DNA from: an uncultured Bacteroidota bacterium
GTDB taxonomy: Bacteria > Bacteroidota > Bacteroidia > Flavobacteriales > Flavobacteriaceae
Reading direction: 5' to 3'
Assembly (NCBI GenBank): GCA_902526165.1
Contig: CABZKA010000008.1
Location: 1-64,000 of the forward strand
DNA length: 64,000 bases
A program made the position numbers and the translations under genes. The notes under the pieces were generated by a model. It was not told the origin of the DNA. It did no database searches and worked only from the letters and a program-made list of their open reading frames with translations. Positions 33,554-42,829 of this stretch are shown in pieces. Numbering within the stretch: position 1 is the stretch's first letter; every line of letters starts with the position of its first letter.

Positions 33554-35598
33554 AAAAGTTTGAATTTAAAAATCGTGAGTTAAGTTGGCTTGAATTCAAT
33601 GAGAGAGTTTTACAAGAAGCTCAAGATAAAACAGTTCCAATAATAGAAAGAATAAGATTTATTGGGATTTTTTCTAATAATTTAGATGAGTTTTTCAAAG
33701 TTAGGTACGCCACTATCAAAAGAATTGCAGTTTCTCCTCAGAAAAATAGGAAATTATATAAGGGACTCACAGCAAAAGATTTATTGAGTGAGATTAACAA
33801 AAAAACTATTGAAATTCAGAATAAAAGCTCTAAAATTTTAAATTCCATAAAGTCTGATCTAAAAAAAGAAAATATTTTTTTTGTTGATGAAAAAACAATA
33901 CCAAGCACGCAAATACATAAGATTTATTCTTTTTTTTCAGAAAAGATTTTACCTCTAACGGAGGTAATTATTTTTGACAAATCAAACTCATTTCCAGTTT
34001 TAAAAGATTCAAACTCATTTCTCATAGTTAAAATTCAAATAGAAACTAAATCTATAAAGTATGCTTTGATAAAAATTCCTGAACAATTAAATAGATTTTT
34101 TGTTATTGATGAATCGGATAAAAAATATGTAATCTTTATTGATGATATAATCAGATATCACTTAGGTGATATTTTTAAAATTTTTAAACCTAAAAAAATC
34201 TTTGCTTTTAATATTAAAATGACAAGGGATGCAGAATTGGATTTTGCTTATGACATCTCGAAAAGTTACCTGGAAAAGATTTCTCAGAGTTTGAAAAAAA
34301 GACAAAGAGGAAAACCTGTAAGGTTGGTATATGATTCTTCAATTCATGATGATACATTAAGTTTTCTCATTAGAAAAATGGGTATTAATAAAAATACTGA
34401 TAGTATAAATCCTGCAGAAAGATATCATAATAGACGTGATTTTATGAAATTTCCTGATTTTGGAAAGGCTAATTTAACTTATTCAAAAAGAAAGGCTTTA
34501 AGTATTAAGCTATTTAATGAAAATGAAAGTGTTTTTCAAACAATAAAAAATAATGATGTTTTACAACATACACCTTTTCATAAATTCATATACACTTTAA
34601 GATTTTTGTCTGAAGCTTCAATTGATCCTGATGTAAAATCCATTTCAATAACTATATATCGACTTTCAAAACTATCAATGGTTGCAAATACGCTCATTAA
34701 TGCAGCCAAAAACGGTAAGTTAGTTACAGTTCAAATTGAACTTCAAGCAAGGTTTGATGAAAAAGCAAACATTAAATATGCAAAATTATTTGAGGAGAAT
34801 GGTATTAAGCTAGTTTTTGGTTTACCAAATCTTAAAGTACATGCAAAAATTTGTGTTGTCGAAAAGAAAAATGGAAGAAAACTTGAGAAATATGGTTTTA
34901 TAAGTACCGGCAATTTTAATGAATCAACTGCTCAAATTTATACTGATATAACATTATTCACATCAAATAAAGAAATTTTAGATGATGTTTCCAAGATATT
35001 CGATTTTATAGAAATCAACTATAAAAAAACTAATTATAATCAATTGTTTATATCTCCATTTAAAACCAAGTCTGTATTCAAAAAACTGATTAAAGATGAA
35101 ATTAAAAACGCAAAAAAGGGTGGAGAAGCATGGATTAAAATTAAATTAAACAGCATCACTAATTATGAGATGATTGAAGAACTATATAAGGCAAGTATCG
35201 AGGGCGTTGAAATTAAAATGATTATTAGAGGAATATGTTGTTTAATACCAGAAAATGCGAAATACAGTGTAAATATTGAAGCCAAAAGTATTGTGGATAG
35301 GTACTTAGAACATACGAGATTTTTTATTTTTTGCTCAGGAAATAAAAATAAGACCTATATTTCATCTGCAGACTGGATGACACGAAATTTGGAAAATAGA
35401 ATTGAGGTCACCTGTCCAATTCTTGATAACGTTAATAAAAAAGAGATTTTGGATATATTTGATATTTATTGGTCCGATAATACAAAATCACGAAAAATCA
35501 ATTCCTCACTTATAAATGAGTATTCAAAAAACGTAAAAGAAACCTTACAAGCACAAAACTCAGTTTATAATTATTATTTAAAAAAAATTGAAAAGTAA
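33550..35598 (+). CDS. ppk1: Polyphosphate kinase 1
   Basis: 682 residues, full length. Makes polyphosphate reversibly from ATP. The N-terminal domain begins NRELSWLEFNERVLQEA; the two catalytic-domain histidines lie in LKVHAKICVVE and YLEHTRFFIFCSGN, with GFISTGNFNESTA between them. GTG start at 33550 overlaps the sixA stop (GTGA). Followed by an exopolyphosphatase gene, giving synthesis and breakdown in one transcript. Located at the membrane in other bacteria. Confidence 0.96.
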   Translation: MKKFEFKNRELSWLEFNERVLQEAQDKTVPIIERIRFIGIFSNNLDEFFKVRYATIKRIAVSPQKNRKLYKGLTAKDLLSEINKKTIEIQNKSSKILNSIKSDLKKENIFFVDEKTIPSTQIHKIYSFFSEKILPLTEVIIFDKSNSFPVLKDSNSFLIVKIQIETKSIKYALIKIPEQLNRFFVIDESDKKYVIFIDDIIRYHLGDIFKIFKPKKIFAFNIKMTRDAELDFAYDISKSYLEKISQSLKKRQRGKPVRLVYDSSIHDDTLSFLIRKMGINKNTDSINPAERYHNRRDFMKFPDFGKANLTYSKRKALSIKLFNENESVFQTIKNNDVLQHTPFHKFIYTLRFLSEASIDPDVKSISITIYRLSKLSMVANTLINAAKNGKLVTVQIELQARFDEKANIKYAKLFEENGIKLVFGLPNLKVHAKICVVEKKNGRKLEKYGFISTGNFNESTAQIYTDITLFTSNKEILDDVSKIFDFIEINYKKTNYNQLFISPFKTKSVFKKLIKDEIKNAKKGGEAWIKIKLNSITNYEMIEELYKASIEGVEIKMIIRGICCLIPENAKYSVNIEAKSIVDRYLEHTRFFIFCSGNKNKTYISSADWMTRNLENRIEVTCPILDNVNKKEILDIFDIYWSDNTKSRKINSSLINEYSKNVKETLQAQNSVYNYYLKKIEK

Positions 35599-36475
35599 AA
35601 TAAATTATAGGAGAGTTGCAACAATTGATATTGGATCAAATGCAATAAGAATGTTAGTTTCTAATGTTTATAATATCAATGGAAAAAAAATAAGTACAAA
35701 AAATAATATTGTTAGGATTCCTCTAAGATTAGGTAAAGAATCTTTTTCTGATTCAACCCTAACTGATTCGAGCATTGAAAAATTAATAAAATCCTTCAAA
35801 GCTTTCAAATTCTTGATGGAGGTCAACGGAGTAGATTTACACCTTGCATATGCTACATCTGCAATTAGAAATATAAAGGATTCGCAGGAAATAATAAAAC
35901 GTATTTTTGAGGAGACAGGGATTAGGTTAGATGTGATTTCTGGAAAAAAAGAAGCTCAAATCACTTCTAAACAAGATATATCTGATCATATCGGTAAATC
36001 AAAAAATTATTGCTTTGTAGATGTTGGCGGCGGGAGTACTGAGGTTATTATTTTTAAAAACTCCCAAATATTTAAGTTAAAATCATTTAAAATTGGTTGT
36101 GTTAGACTTTTGGATGACAGCGTCAATAATAAAACTTGGAATAAATTTGAATCTTGGCTAACTGAAAATGCAAAAGAACTGAAAAAGCTTAAGATCGTTG
36201 GTATTGGTGGAAATATTAATAAAATTTTCAAAATATCAGGTACAAAACATTCAAAACCATTAGGTAAAAAAAGCTTTTTAAAAACACTTAAAAAGATTGA
36301 AAGTATGTCTATAAACGAGAGACTGACAGTCTTAAAACTTAATCCTGATCGTGCGGATGTTATAGTTCCAGCAGGAAAAATTTATTATTTTATTTTAAAA
36401 ATATTAAAAGTAAAAGATATATATGTTCCAAAAATTGGATTAGCTGACGGAATGGTTAATGAACTTATAAAATAA
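35588..36475 (+). CDS. ppx: Exopolyphosphatase, Ppx/GppA family
   Basis: 295 residues, the short Ppx/GppA form consisting of the two actin-like domains only. ATIDIGSNAIRMLV is the phosphate 1 motif, and FVDVGGGSTEVIIF the second. It removes terminal phosphates from polyphosphate, or hydrolyses pppGpp. Starts with TTG inside the ppk1 end (11-base overlap), the last gene of the pyrR-ppx run. It ends one base before the convergent dnaX stop. Confidence 0.92.
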   Translation: MKSKINYRRVATIDIGSNAIRMLVSNVYNINGKKISTKNNIVRIPLRLGKESFSDSTLTDSSIEKLIKSFKAFKFLMEVNGVDLHLAYATSAIRNIKDSQEIIKRIFEETGIRLDVISGKKEAQITSKQDISDHIGKSKNYCFVDVGGGSTEVIIFKNSQIFKLKSFKIGCVRLLDDSVNNKTWNKFESWLTENAKELKKLKIVGIGGNINKIFKISGTKHSKPLGKKSFLKTLKKIESMSINERLTVLKLNPDRADVIVPAGKIYYFILKILKVKDIYVPKIGLADGMVNELIK

Positions 36476-38149
36476 TTACAAATCCAATTTTAAATCATCT
36501 TTAAACTTTCCAACTAGTGGATTAATTTCCACCAACTTTGCTAATTTTTCAATTGGAGAAGAATAATATTCTTGATTTTGTTTCTCTCCAATCTTTGATA
36601 GAATTTTTATTTCATAGTTGTTAAGCTCAGTCCTTAAAAATTTTTTAAAATTTTCTCTCTCAATTTCAAACTCATTTAAACTTGCTTTTGAAGGTAGAGT
36701 GAAAGTAATAGAGTTTTTTTCAATAGTAGGATCATTTATTAAAATAATACTCGAGAGGCTTTTTTTGCCCATTTCATTGATCTTCTTAGAGTATAAATCA
36801 ATCTTATTTTTCAGGTCATTCATATCAAATTCATCAGTTGATTTCTTCTTTTCAGCTTCAATAAAATCTTTTTCTTCTTTTGCTAGTTTTTTTAGTTTTA
36901 AACTTGATATTGATAGTGCAGAAATATTCTTTATGTTGTCAATGTCTTTTTTGTTAGTAGATTCAGTAAGTTTTATTTTACTAAATTTTTTTTTTTCTTC
37001 TCGGGTATTCCCATCAAACAACTTTTTTTCAGAGCTTTTTGATAACTCTGTATTTAGAATTTTATTTTTTTTTTTTGGAACTAATGAATTTTGAGATTTA
37101 TTTTTATTACATATCTTCATTAGTAATATTTCAACGACTAATTTTTTATTTTCAAAATTTGTTAAATTTATGATTGAACTTTCGATAATTTCTATTATTT
37201 CAATAAGTAAATTTTGTCCGAAAAGATTTGATTGAGTTAAAACTTTTTCAAATTCATAATTTTCATCATTTAAGTTAGATGAGTTGAATGCTTTTGCAAC
37301 TACTAGGTCTCTAAAATGTTGAGCAAGACCCTCTAAGAAATCTTTTTCACCAAATCCTTTATCCGAAAGGTCATTAAAGCATGTAATAGCCTCGTTTATA
37401 TTAGATTTTAAGATTAACTCTGAAAATTTTAAATAAGTATCCGTGTCAAGAACATTTAAAATCTGAGATGTCATCTCCAATGTAATATTACCATTGGTGT
37501 AGTTTATGACCCTATCTAATATTGTTAGTGAATCTCTTAGTGATCCAAAAGCTTTTTTAGCAATGATAGATATTGCTTTTGGTTCATATTTATATCCCTC
37601 AGATTTTATAATTTCTTCTATGTAATTTTTATTGTCTTGATTAGAGATTTTTTTAAAATCATAAATTTGACATCTTGACAAAATAGTTGGTAAAATTTTA
37701 TTTTTTTCTGTTGTAGCTAAAATGAAAACAATGTGTGATGGAGGTTCCTCCAAAGTTTTTAGAAATGCATTTTCAGCCTCTTTTGTCAACATGTGAACTT
37801 CATCAATTATATAAACCTTATATTTTCCAATTTGCGGAGGTATTTTAACTTTTTCAAGTAAATCTCTTATATCATCAATTTTTCTGTTTGATGCAGCATC
37901 AAGCTCAAATATGCTGAAGGCATGATCATATTTTTCTAATTCAATAGAATCTTTATTAATTTCTTTTGCATATATTCTGGCACAAGTTGTTTTGCCTACT
38001 CCCTTAGGTCCGCAAAATAAAATAGCAGATGGAATCTTATTTTCTTTTATAGAGTTTTTTAAAGTATCAGTAACATGATTTTGGCCTATTACTTTATCGA
38101 ATTCATCAGGTCTATATTTTAGGGCCGACACTTTGTATTCCATGATCAT
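36476..38149 (-). CDS. dnaX: DNA polymerase III subunit tau/gamma
   Basis: 557 residues. AAA+ clamp-loader ATPase: KYRPDEFDKVIGQ, Walker A FCGPKGVGKTTCARIYA, Walker B YIIDEVHMLT, and sensor LEEPPSHIVFILATT. The four-cysteine zinc module seen between Walker A and B in Escherichia coli is absent; the segment goes directly to FELDAASN, as in other Bacteroidota. The C-terminal part (from about 355) is Lys/Ser-rich and ends in a tau-like domain. ATG at 38149 or 38143 possible. Convergent with ppx, without a spacer. Confidence 0.95.
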   Translation of the reverse strand: MIMEYKVSALKYRPDEFDKVIGQNHVTDTLKNSIKENKIPSAILFCGPKGVGKTTCARIYAKEINKDSIELEKYDHAFSIFELDAASNRKIDDIRDLLEKVKIPPQIGKYKVYIIDEVHMLTKEAENAFLKTLEEPPSHIVFILATTEKNKILPTILSRCQIYDFKKISNQDNKNYIEEIIKSEGYKYEPKAISIIAKKAFGSLRDSLTILDRVINYTNGNITLEMTSQILNVLDTDTYLKFSELILKSNINEAITCFNDLSDKGFGEKDFLEGLAQHFRDLVVAKAFNSSNLNDENYEFEKVLTQSNLFGQNLLIEIIEIIESSIINLTNFENKKLVVEILLMKICNKNKSQNSLVPKKKNKILNTELSKSSEKKLFDGNTREEKKKFSKIKLTESTNKKDIDNIKNISALSISSLKLKKLAKEEKDFIEAEKKKSTDEFDMNDLKNKIDLYSKKINEMGKKSLSSIILINDPTIEKNSITFTLPSKASLNEFEIERENFKKFLRTELNNYEIKILSKIGEKQNQEYYSSPIEKLAKLVEINPLVGKFKDDLKLDL

Positions 38150-38200
38150 TACAAATATAGATTAGACTATTAATTTTTCATTATTATTTTTAAAATATAT

Positions 38201-38208
38201 TACTTTTG
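38201..38208 (+). promoter_or_regulatory. Promoter -7 box for rnpB
   Basis: TACTTTTG, an exact TAnnTTTG, ends five bases before the predicted 5' end of RNase P RNA, the right distance for a -7 element. Confidence 0.6.
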
Positions 38209-38212
38209 AACC

Positions 38213-38495
38213 GGCAGGTCTCCTTATCGCTTTTTAAAAGAGGAAAGTCCGGACACCAAAGAGCTTTGTAGCGGGTAACACCCGTCGCTATAATTTGTAG
38301 TAGGAATAGTGCAACAGAAAGTATGTACAGTTTGGCTGTAGTGGAATCGTGTAAACTCTACAAGGTGTAACGCCAAGTAAATCAACGTTTGAGGGTTGCT
38401 CGTCCGATGTTGAAGGGTAGGCGGCTAGAGTTTAGTAGTAATACTAGACCAAGATAGATGATAAGGCTTGACAGAATCCGGCTTATAGACCTGCC
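38213..38495 (+). ncRNA. rnpB: RNase P RNA (M1 RNA)
   Basis: Catalytic RNA that matures tRNA 5' ends. The terminal helix P1 pairs GGCAGGTCT (38213-38221) with AGACCTGCC (38487-38495). The conserved core AGAGGAAAGTCCGGAC and the 3' CAGAATCCGGCTTATAGACC are both present, as is the ACAGAAA of the central region. About 283 nt, compact for type A. Its 3' end overlaps the end of the convergent WbqC gene by 13 bases. Confidence 0.95.
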
Positions 38496-39091
38496 TTTAT
38501 ATAATCTTTAGTTTTTGGACCACAATTAAAAATCATATCCAAAATACTTAAACCATCAATAAATCCATTTTTATCCTCGAAAGTTTGAATATACTTGATG
38601 TTCGATTTTTTTTTAATTTCCCTATTATCTATCTCTTTAACATTTTTACTTTGTTTATAAATTTCAATATTAAAATCAATGTTTCGATTGTTAGTGCCTA
38701 TCTCTAACCATTTTAAAACTAATTCAACTGATTTTAAATTAAAATTATATAGGTTACTAGTTTCAACTTGATAAAAGTTCTTCAAATCTTCCTCATAAAA
38801 CTCAAAATAAGGAGATGATTGATATGCTATTTTTATTGATTTAAAATGATTTTTTTTCCAATCAGATGATGAATCTATTGAAATATCATCATAGAACCTT
38901 TTTTGGTTTATACCACTATGGCGTATTGGAATTGAAAGCATTAATTTCCCATTTGCCCCATGAATGAACATTCTATTTCGAAGTGTTTGTTTTTTGTAAT
39001 AAGAGTTTTTCATCCAGAAAAAATTATTTTTTAAAATTATTTTCCAAAATAATAGCGAAGGAAAATAAGTCGGTAATAAAATTGATTTCAT
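38483..39091 (-). CDS. WbqC-family protein
   Basis: 202 residues. Begins MKSILLPTYFPSLLFWKII and carries SIPIRHSG and the SYQSSPYFEFY-like AYQSSPYFEFYEEDL block, typical of the WbqC family found near surface-polysaccharide and signal peptidase genes. The biochemical role is not established. It lies after lepB with a small overlap, the usual Flavobacteriia order. Its last codons run antisense to the 3' strand of the RNase P terminal helix. Confidence 0.85.
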   Translation of the reverse strand: MKSILLPTYFPSLLFWKIILKNNFFWMKNSYYKKQTLRNRMFIHGANGKLMLSIPIRHSGINQKRFYDDISIDSSSDWKKNHFKSIKIAYQSSPYFEFYEEDLKNFYQVETSNLYNFNLKSVELVLKWLEIGTNNRNIDFNIEIYKQSKNVKEIDNREIKKKSNIKYIQTFEDKNGFIDGLSILDMIFNCGPKTKDYIKAGL

Positions 39092-40779
39092 TTTTTATTT
39101 TTCGAAATAAAAAATTTATTCGCAATCCAACATATTATGCAAAAAACTATGAAATGAATCAAATAAGATCTTGGTTCACCATCTTCGTGAATTGTTGTAA
39201 ACACACGGTTCCATCGAATTTTCCAATTAATAATTCCTTTATTAATCCCATCAATACTCATCCAGATAAAAATTGGACGGCCAACCACATGATTCTCAGG
39301 AACATATCCCCAGGCTCTACTGTCCTCACTGTTGTAACGATTATCACCCATCATCCAGAAATAATCCATTTCAAACTTGTAAGAATCAGTTTCATTGCCA
39401 TTTATAAATATTTTATCATCAATTAATTCCAATTTATTTTTTTCATAATCTCTGATAATTTTTTTGTAGAGAGGTAGATTTTCCTTGTTTAATTCAATTT
39501 CTTGATCTTTCATTGGAATAATAATTGGACCAAAATTATCTTCATTCCAATCATATTTAATATCATTTGGAAAAAAACTAGTATTATATGATTTCTTGGT
39601 TTTAAAAACTCTATAAATAGTGTCAAAAATGTTTTTATTCTTTAAAATATTATATTCTTCATTAGTAATAGAAATAGTTTTTTCTAACTCCTTTATTTCA
39701 GTAACTCTTAATCTATTTTCAGCTATTATTTTGGATGGTATTCCTTTGTATCCAGTTGAAACTCTAAAATTATTAACATCTGAATTTATTAAACCCGATA
39801 CATATGGTCTTATTGCTTCAAATTGTTGATTACTATTTATTCCAGAAATTTTGAATTTTCTGCTAAACCCATTAATCTTTTCTCTTATTAAATCCTTAGT
39901 TGATATTCCACTCACACTCTTTATTTTATAATTGAATAAGGGTTTAGCTCTTTGTGGAAGTATACTTGGTTCACTATTAATAAAAAGTATACCATCAATA
40001 ATTTCCAATTTATCTCCAGGAATCGCTACACATCTTTTAACATAATTTGATTTCTTATCAATTGGCTTTATGACACCTGCCTCTTTGACAAAAAACTTTC
40101 GTACTGTATCAGCTGGCCAATTGAATGTAACTAGATCATTTCTTTCAATTTTTTTTACTGCAGGAATTCTTAGGTAGGGTAATTGAGGCTTGTTTAGATA
40201 TGATCTTATTCCGGTACCAACAATCGTGTCGTGTACCATTGGAAAGGCAGCAACGGTTTTTGGTACTCTTGCTCCGTAATGATATTTACTTACAAATAAA
40301 AAATCACCAACTAAGAGGGTTTTCTCAAGAGATCCAGTTGGGATAATAAAGGGTTGAACAAAATATGTGTGAACAATGGTTGCAAGTATGATGGCAAAAA
40401 CGATTGACCCTATTGTTGATTCTTTTCTTTCAAGTCTCGATAGACTTTCTCTCAATGTTGATTTTGAAAAATTTATTGAGTAAATGTAAAAGCCGAAAGT
40501 TATTACAGCAAAAAAACTAGATATCCATGATTTCTTTCCAAAATTTTTACAAATCTCAATCCAAATGACTGGGAACATGAGGGTGTTAACAATAGGTATG
40601 AATAATAAAATTACCCACCACCAAGGACGATGAATTATTCGCATTAAAATTAAAGCATTGTAAATTGGGATAAATGCATATGATTTTCGGAACCCCGCTA
40701 GTTTGTAAAGTTTATATGTGCCTAATCCATGAACGATTTGAATTAAAATGAAAAATAATAACCAACCCAACCAACTCAT
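39088..40779 (-). CDS. lepB: Signal peptidase I
   Basis: 563 residues, the long Bacteroidota form. Three or four hydrophobic segments (residues 1-75, 85-105) precede the transmembrane helix at 122-145. Catalytic Ser150 is in IIPTGSLEKTLLVGDF and catalytic Lys248 in NYVKRCVAIPGDK. A long insertion separates these from the C-terminal box MMGDNRYNSEDSRAWG near residue 480. A final membrane helix near the end is unusual against short LepB. It cleaves signal peptides at the inner membrane. Overlaps dapB by four bases. Confidence 0.94.
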   Translation of the reverse strand: MSWLGWLLFFILIQIVHGLGTYKLYKLAGFRKSYAFIPIYNALILMRIIHRPWWWVILLFIPIVNTLMFPVIWIEICKNFGKKSWISSFFAVITFGFYIYSINFSKSTLRESLSRLERKESTIGSIVFAIILATIVHTYFVQPFIIPTGSLEKTLLVGDFLFVSKYHYGARVPKTVAAFPMVHDTIVGTGIRSYLNKPQLPYLRIPAVKKIERNDLVTFNWPADTVRKFFVKEAGVIKPIDKKSNYVKRCVAIPGDKLEIIDGILFINSEPSILPQRAKPLFNYKIKSVSGISTKDLIREKINGFSRKFKISGINSNQQFEAIRPYVSGLINSDVNNFRVSTGYKGIPSKIIAENRLRVTEIKELEKTISITNEEYNILKNKNIFDTIYRVFKTKKSYNTSFFPNDIKYDWNEDNFGPIIIPMKDQEIELNKENLPLYKKIIRDYEKNKLELIDDKIFINGNETDSYKFEMDYFWMMGDNRYNSEDSRAWGYVPENHVVGRPIFIWMSIDGINKGIINWKIRWNRVFTTIHEDGEPRSYLIHFIVFCIICWIANKFFISKNKK

Positions 40780-41444
40780 GAAAAATCATTTAAAAAATCA
40801 TCCATTTCATAGTAGCCATTTTTATTAATAAGCCATTCAGCACAAAGAATTGATCCCATTGCAAAACTGTCCCGGTTTTTAGCAGTATGTGAAAGTTTTA
40901 TAGTGTCGGACATGGACTCATAAATTATCTCGTGAGTTCCCTTGTTTGATCCAATTCTTTTGGATTCAATTGGTGTATCTTTTTTTAGTATTGAATCTAT
41001 ATCCTCTTTAATTTTTATAGCGGTTCCGCTGGGAAAGTCAATTTTAGAAGTATGATGAGTTTCATTGATTTTTGAATTGAATTCATCATGGTGCCTCATG
41101 ATTTTACTAATTGAAGTATTAATTTTGAAAAAAAGATTTACACCCAGACTGAAATTTGGGGAAAATAAAAAAGTAGATTTATTTACCTTGCAATAACTCT
41201 TAATTTTATCAATGTCATTTAGCCAGCCCGTAGTTCCACAAACTACAGGTATTTTTTTTTCAAAACATTTAATAATATTTGAGTATGCACTTTTAGGTGT
41301 TGAAAATATAATTGCAATGTCAGAGCCACCCTCAACCTCCTCATTTGGCGAATCGATTAATTGACTTATTGAGTGTCCTTTTGATTTTGCAATCTTCTCA
41401 ACTATTTTACCCATTTTACCATAACCAATGATGCAGATTTTCAT
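40776..41444 (-). CDS. dapB: 4-hydroxy-tetrahydrodipicolinate reductase
   Basis: 222 residues, shorter than the roughly 270 of Escherichia coli but usual for Bacteroidota. NAD(P)-binding IIGYGKMGKIVEKIA at the N-terminus, VCGTTGW, and the catalytic ETHHTSKIDFPSGTA motif with the active-site His and Lys. It acts in the diaminopimelate/lysine pathway. It starts one base after the DUF5683 stop; gene order parA-parB-DUF5683-dapB-lepB is conserved in the class. Confidence 0.95.
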   Translation of the reverse strand: MKICIIGYGKMGKIVEKIAKSKGHSISQLIDSPNEEVEGGSDIAIIFSTPKSAYSNIIKCFEKKIPVVCGTTGWLNDIDKIKSYCKVNKSTFLFSPNFSLGVNLFFKINTSISKIMRHHDEFNSKINETHHTSKIDFPSGTAIKIKEDIDSILKKDTPIESKRIGSNKGTHEIIYESMSDTIKLSHTAKNRDSFAMGSILCAEWLINKNGYYEMDDFLNDFS

Positions 41445-41975
41445 TTAAAAAATATAATTTATTTTAATTCCCATTGATGGTCCAATTTCACCTGATAAAT
41501 CTAAGATGGATGGTTGAAAACTTAGATTTTCATCCACATTATAGTCTAGTAAGTGGGCATCAATATTTGCATCTAAAATATTCAAAAAATAAAATCCAAC
41601 TAAAAAAACCATTGACAAATCCTTATTTTTTCTGTAAAAATCTTGACCATCTAACAGTCTTTCATTATTTAGAATTAAACCTTGGAATTCATCATCATTA
41701 AATCCTGCTAGTCTTCTTTTGTATGCGTTTCTGTAAGAAAAATATTTTTTCTTGTTGAAGTCATATGCATAACCAGAAATTCCAATAGCAGAAAAAACTA
41801 TTGGGACTTTCCAAGCTTTTCTATTGTAAACCTGACCAAGACCGGGGAAAACTGCGGAGTAAAATGCTGCTTTTGATGGTCTCAGAATATTTATGTTTTT
41901 TTTATTTAGTTGATCTTGAGCTGTTGTAATCAAAGAAAAATTTAAAAGAATGATAATTATAAAATTATTTTTCAT
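41445..41975 (-). CDS. DUF5683 domain protein, envelope
   Basis: 176 residues with a cleavable signal peptide (hydrophobic segment then TTAQ). The conserved PSKAAFYSAVFPGLGQVYNR motif is typical of DUF5683. Two later hydrophobic segments suggest membrane association. Function unknown. It overlaps the parB 3' end by 11 bases and always travels with the par and dapB genes in Flavobacteriia. Confidence 0.85.
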   Translation of the reverse strand: MKNNFIIIILLNFSLITTAQDQLNKKNINILRPSKAAFYSAVFPGLGQVYNRKAWKVPIVFSAIGISGYAYDFNKKKYFSYRNAYKRRLAGFNDDEFQGLILNNERLLDGQDFYRKNKDLSMVFLVGFYFLNILDANIDAHLLDYNVDENLSFQPSILDLSGEIGPSMGIKINYIF

Positions 41976-42828
41976 TTAACTGTTTTAAAAAACTTTTAAG
42001 TTTCTCTTCACTTTGAAAATCGAAGCTAACTGATTTTGTTTTTTTATTAAAATTAAACTTTACTTTGGTTTCAAAGTTTTTTTGAATATGATCTTTAATA
42101 CCTAAATAGTATTTTGATATTGGTTTTTTAATTATTGACTTTTTTCCCTTAATTTGAGAAACAAGATTTTCCGTTTCTCTTACAGATAATGATTTTTTTA
42201 CAATTTTTTCATAAACAGTAATTTGTTCTGCAAAAGAGTTAATATTTATCAAAGCCCTTCCATGACCCATGGAAATAAAATTATCTCTTAATCCACTTTG
42301 TATTATAGGATCAAGCTTTAACAGTCGAATATAATTTGTGATTGTTGTTCTATCTTTTCCTACTCTCTTACTCATGTCCTCATGAGAGATTTTTAATTCG
42401 TCAATAAGTCTGCTGTAAGAGATTGCAATTTCAATTGGATCTAGATTTTTTCTTTGAATATTTTCTACAAGTGCCATTTCTAATGATTCTTGATCATTTG
42501 CTAAACGAATGTAGGCTGGGATTGATTTCTTTGATAGTTTTTGGAATGCTCTTAATCTTCTTTCACCAGAAATCAATGTAAATCTACCATCATTCTTTTT
42601 AATTGTAATTGGTTGAATCAATCCTAATTTATCAATTGATGAACTAAGTTCTTCTAAATCGATACTGTTGAAATTTGTTCTTGGCTGAAAAGGATTTACA
42701 TCGATTAAGTCTATTTCAATTTCATTGAAAAGTTTATTTTTTTTTTGATCGAGTATGTTGTTTTCATCATCATTAAGAATTGATGATAGTCCTCTTCCCA
42801 AACTCCTCTTTTTATAAGCTTTAGCCAT
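41965..42828 (-). CDS. parB: Chromosome partitioning protein ParB
   Basis: 287 residues. N-terminal KRSLGRGLSSIL, then the CTPase/ParB domain with NPFQPRTNF and LISGERRLRAFQKL (the GERRxRA motif), a helix-turn-helix (MSKRVGKDRTTITNYIRLLKL) of which GKDRTTITNYIRLL is the recognition region, and a C-terminal dimer domain. It binds parS sites near the origin. I could find no parS site in this window. One base after parA. Confidence 0.95.
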   Translation of the reverse strand: MAKAYKKRSLGRGLSSILNDDENNILDQKKNKLFNEIEIDLIDVNPFQPRTNFNSIDLEELSSSIDKLGLIQPITIKKNDGRFTLISGERRLRAFQKLSKKSIPAYIRLANDQESLEMALVENIQRKNLDPIEIAISYSRLIDELKISHEDMSKRVGKDRTTITNYIRLLKLDPIIQSGLRDNFISMGHGRALININSFAEQITVYEKIVKKSLSVRETENLVSQIKGKKSIIKKPISKYYLGIKDHIQKNFETKVKFNFNKKTKSVSFDFQSEEKLKSFLKQLNEK

Positions 42829-42829
42829 A

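Noticed and set aside
36476-38149. DnaX without zinc cysteines considered as damaged
   Set aside because: The ATPase motifs are intact and absence of the zinc module is usual in Bacteroidota as far as I know the family.
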